Positions 6,581 through 8,663 of a DNA stretch of 8,663 bases are shown piece after piece. The DNA lies in contig DPHD01000029.1 in assembly GCA_003523085.1 (NCBI GenBank), positions 1 through 8,663 on the forward strand, in the 5' to 3' direction. The DNA comes from Oceanospirillaceae bacterium. Lineage in GTDB: Bacteria; Pseudomonadota; Gammaproteobacteria; Pseudomonadales; Balneatricaceae. The position numbers and the translations under genes were made by a program. Each line of letters begins with the position of its first letter. Positions within the stretch are counted from its first letter, which is position 1. Below the pieces are notes generated by a model. That model did no database searches. It had not been told where the DNA came from and saw only the letters and a list, made by a program, of their open reading frames with translations.

Positions 6581-7765
6581 ATGGCCTGGAATGAACCGGG
6601 TAATAACGGTAAAGACCAAGACCCATGGGGTGGCAATCGCCGCCCGAACGGACAAGATCAGGGACCCCCTGATTTAGACGAAGCACTCGGTAAACTCATT
6701 GAAAAGTTTAATGGTTTATTTGGTGGTTCTGGCAACAAAAAACCTGGCAACTCGGACGGCGGTGATGCTGCTGCGCCAAGTGGCAAGTTGATTGGTTTTG
6801 GTGCCGCCATCGTTTTAGTGCTGTGGGCGGGTATGGGTTTCTACACCGTTGACCAACAAGAGCGGGCCGTCGTATTGCGTTTAGGTAAGTTTACCGAAAC
6901 CGTGCAGCCTGGTTTGCATTGGAATCCACCGTTGATTGATAACGTTACCAAAGTCAACGTGACTGCCGTACGTAACGTCGATCACCGTGCTTTGATGCTT
7001 ACTGAAGACGAAAACATTGTTGAAGTGGGTTTGTCGGTGCAGTACGTGGTGTCTAGCCCTAAAGATTTCTTGCTAGAAGTACGTAACCCCGAAGGCAGCT
7101 TATTACAAGCTACAGAAAGTGCCTTGCGCCATGTTGTTGGCGGCTCAGAAATGCACTCAGTGTTAACCGAAGGTCGTGCCTTATTAGCGTTAGATATTGA
7201 AACCCGGCTACAAGGGTATTTGGATGGTTACAAGACTGGCTTAGAAGTCATTAAAGTCAACGTCGAAAACACTGCAGCGCCGTCTCAGGTGCAAGATGCA
7301 TTTGATGATGTTATCAAGGCCCGTGAAGATGAGCAGCGTGTGAAGAACGAAGCCCAAGCCTATGCCAATGGCATTGTGCCAGAAGCCCGTGGTCGTGCTC
7401 AGCGTGTAAGCGAAGAGGCGTTAGCCTATCGTGAGCAAGTTGTGGCTCGTGCCGAAGGTGAGGCCACTCGTTTCACCAAGTTGCTAACCGAATACCAAAA
7501 GGCACCGGAAGTAACTCGTGAGCGTTTGTACCTTGTGGCCATGGAAGATGTGCTTTCCAACGCCTCTAAGGTGATGGTGGATGTTGAAGGTGGCAATAAC
7601 ATGATGGTGTTGCCATTAGATCAAATTATGCAAAACCAGTCCGTACGTTCAGCAACGGGCACCGGTGGCAAAGTCTCTTCCAGTATGGTGGATGAGATTA
7701 CCAACCGGGTGATCCAGCAATTGACACAGGGTGCCTCTGGTACCTCTTCAAGGGAGTCTCGTTAA
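6581..7765 (+). CDS. hflK: HflK, SPFH membrane protein of the FtsH-HflKC complex
   Basis: HflK pairs with HflC in the inner membrane and forms a large periplasmic cage around the FtsH protease, modulating degradation of membrane proteins. From the ATG at 6581 the protein has 394 residues (419 in E. coli). The cytoplasmic N-terminus, about residues 1-68, is rich in Gly, Asn, Pro and Asp (MAWNEPGNNG, DPWGG), as is typical of HflK. A single transmembrane helix spans about 70-88 (LIGFGAAIVLVLWAGMGF). The SPFH/band 7 domain follows (QQERAVVLRLGKFTETVQPGLHW), then a long charged helix (AREDEQRVKNEAQAYANGIVPEARGRAQRVSEE, written here as a region at about 245-310) and a polar, Ser/Thr-rich tail. It is 36 nt from the hflX stop and 1 nt from hflC. 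No key segment is missing. Confidence 0.95.
   Translation: MAWNEPGNNGKDQDPWGGNRRPNGQDQGPPDLDEALGKLIEKFNGLFGGSGNKKPGNSDGGDAAAPSGKLIGFGAAIVLVLWAGMGFYTVDQQERAVVLRLGKFTETVQPGLHWNPPLIDNVTKVNVTAVRNVDHRALMLTEDENIVEVGLSVQYVVSSPKDFLLEVRNPEGSLLQATESALRHVVGGSEMHSVLTEGRALLALDIETRLQGYLDGYKTGLEVIKVNVENTAAPSQVQDAFDDVIKAREDEQRVKNEAQAYANGIVPEARGRAQRVSEEALAYREQVVARAEGEATRFTKLLTEYQKAPEVTRERLYLVAMEDVLSNASKVMVDVEGGNNMMVLPLDQIMQNQSVRSATGTGGKVSSSMVDEITNRVIQQLTQGASGTSSRESR
7750..7756 (+). promoter_or_regulatory. Ribosome binding site for hflC inside the end of hflK
   Basis: AAGGGAG stands 10 nt before the ATG at 7767. The hflC frame is open to an upstream ATG at 7731, which would add 12 residues (MPLVPLQGSLVN) within hflK. 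The downstream ATG starts directly before the membrane helix, as in other HflC proteins, and is preferred. Confidence 0.78.
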
Positions 7766-7766
7766 T

Positions 7767-8639
7767 ATGGCTACTCGTACATTAGTAACCTTAATTGGCT
7801 TGTTTGTGGCGCTGTTAGTGGCCTCAACCTCCTTGTTTGTGGTTAAAGAAACTCAACGTGCCATCATGCTGCAGTTTGGTGAAGTGGTGCAGTTTGATAT
7901 TCAACCTGGCTTGCACTTTAAAGTTCCCTTTGTGAACACCGTGCGTACCTTTGACGCTCGTGTGTTGACTTTGGATGCACGCCCACAGCGTTACCTAACC
8001 CTAGAGAAGAAAGCCCTAATCGTAGATTCGTTTGTAAAATGGCGTATCAAAAACGTAGCCGATTTCTACACGGCAACCTCGGGTGACGAGTTTACCGCTG
8101 CTAAGTTGTTGGCGTCTCGTGTTGATACCGGTTTGCGTAACCAGTTTGGTGAGCGCACCTTAACGGAAGTGGTTTCCGGTGAGCGTGATGAGGTAATGAC
8201 CGTGCTGCGCCAAGAGCTTAATGAAGTCGTGATTCAGGATATGGGTATCGAAGTGGTGGACGTACGTGTTAAGCGTATTGACTTGCCACAAGAGGTAAGT
8301 GAATCTGTGTACGGCCGTATGCGTACCGAGCGTGAGCGCGAAGCCCGTGAGCATCGTTCTAAAGGTAAGGAACTCGCTGAAGGTATTCGTGCCGATGCCG
8401 ATCGTCAAGAAACGGTGATCGAAGCCAATGCTTATCGTGAGTCTGAGCTTGTACGTGGTGACGGCGATGCCGTGGCAGCAGCAACCTATGCCGCAGCCTT
8501 TAACCAAGACCCCGAGTTCTACAGTTTTTACCGTAGCTTAGATGCCTATCGTAAAACCTTTGGCGCGGGTGGTGACGTGATGCTTATCGAACCCGATAGT
8601 GAGTTCTTTAAGTACATGAACCAGTCTACGCTTAAGTAA
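7767..8639 (+). CDS. hflC: HflC, SPFH membrane partner of HflK
   Basis: HflC is the second subunit of the HflKC cage around FtsH. The protein has 290 residues from the ATG at 7767, somewhat shorter than the 334 of E. coli but within the range of the family. A signal-anchor helix occupies about residues 6-26 (LVTLIGLFVALLVASTSLF). The SPFH/band 7 domain follows (ETQRAIMLQFGEVVQFDIQPGLHFKVP as the region at 28-54, then a KALIVDSFVKWRI strand and RVKRIDLP). A charged Arg/Glu/Ala-rich helix at about 188-235 (MRTEREREAREHRSKGKE) is typical of the coiled-coil part. The C-terminus keeps the FYSFYRSLDAYRKTF and FFKYMNQ segments seen in HflC. The 1-nt gap to hflK implies coupled synthesis of the two partners. 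Confidence 0.95.
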   Translation: MATRTLVTLIGLFVALLVASTSLFVVKETQRAIMLQFGEVVQFDIQPGLHFKVPFVNTVRTFDARVLTLDARPQRYLTLEKKALIVDSFVKWRIKNVADFYTATSGDEFTAAKLLASRVDTGLRNQFGERTLTEVVSGERDEVMTVLRQELNEVVIQDMGIEVVDVRVKRIDLPQEVSESVYGRMRTEREREAREHRSKGKELAEGIRADADRQETVIEANAYRESELVRGDGDAVAAATYAAAFNQDPEFYSFYRSLDAYRKTFGAGGDVMLIEPDSEFFKYMNQSTLK

Positions 8640-8663
8640 CTGTAAGTCTGTCATCCTGACGAG

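Noticed and set aside
8160..8507. 115-codon minus-strand open frame inside hflC
   Set aside because: It mirrors the conserved HflC SPFH and coiled-coil region; its Thr/His/Ile-rich translation is what the antisense of Arg/Glu/Val-rich codons gives.
1..8663. Search for CRISPR arrays, transposons, tRNA or rRNA genes, phage or defence genes
   Set aside because: No repeated spacer pattern, transposase, terminal inverted repeats or RNA gene was seen; the window is a conserved housekeeping cluster with even composition.

Overview
This window carries a compact, all plus-strand housekeeping cluster of the gammaproteobacterial type, in the order tsaE - amiB - mutL - miaA - hfq - hflX - hflK - hflC. 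Every protein is full length, and coding sequence fills almost the whole window. This gene order is well known from Escherichia coli, Pseudomonas and relatives (the amiB-mutL-miaA-hfq-hflX-hflKC superoperon). The organism is therefore very probably a gammaproteobacterium. Several traits point away from enteric bacteria and toward a Pseudomonas/Oceanospirillales/Cellvibrionales-like lineage: AmiB ends in a LysM domain, MutL has an endonuclease-type C-terminus, Hfq has a short tail, and HflX begins MFFERH. I cannot name the genus. Base composition is near 50% GC by eye, with no island of odd composition.

Layout. Positions 1-116 are a leader with a weak possible promoter and no recognisable gene. 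Positions 117-599 are tsaE (tRNA t6A synthesis), joined by a 4-nt stop/start overlap to amiB (596-1972, septal peptidoglycan amidase). mutL (1989-3869, mismatch repair) follows after 16 nt, and miaA (3871-4815, tRNA i6A37 synthesis, GTG start) after 1 nt. A 121-nt gap before hfq (4937-5170) holds an inverted repeat and may carry hfq promoter elements. Between hfq and hflX is a strong GC-rich hairpin with a poor T tail, probably an attenuator. hflX (5237-6544, TTG start) is followed by hflK (6581-7765) and hflC (7767-8639), which encode the two membrane partners of the FtsH-regulating complex. The last 24 nt are intergenic.

How the genes fit together. tsaE and miaA both act on the anticodon-loop region of tRNA (t6A37 and i6A37). 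amiB works in cell separation, mutL in DNA repair, hfq in sRNA-based regulation, hflX in ribosome rescue and splitting, and hflKC in membrane protein quality control. They share transcription rather than one pathway. The likely regulatory breakpoints are the two non-coding gaps flanking hfq.

I looked for an undescribed system and did not find one. The points worth a second look are modest: the MutL endonuclease signature with DMHA in place of DQHA, a Tyr-to-Phe change at Hfq position 25, the two structured gaps around hfq, the TTG start of hflX, a 9-bp tandem repeat in mutL, and the unassigned sequence upstream of tsaE.
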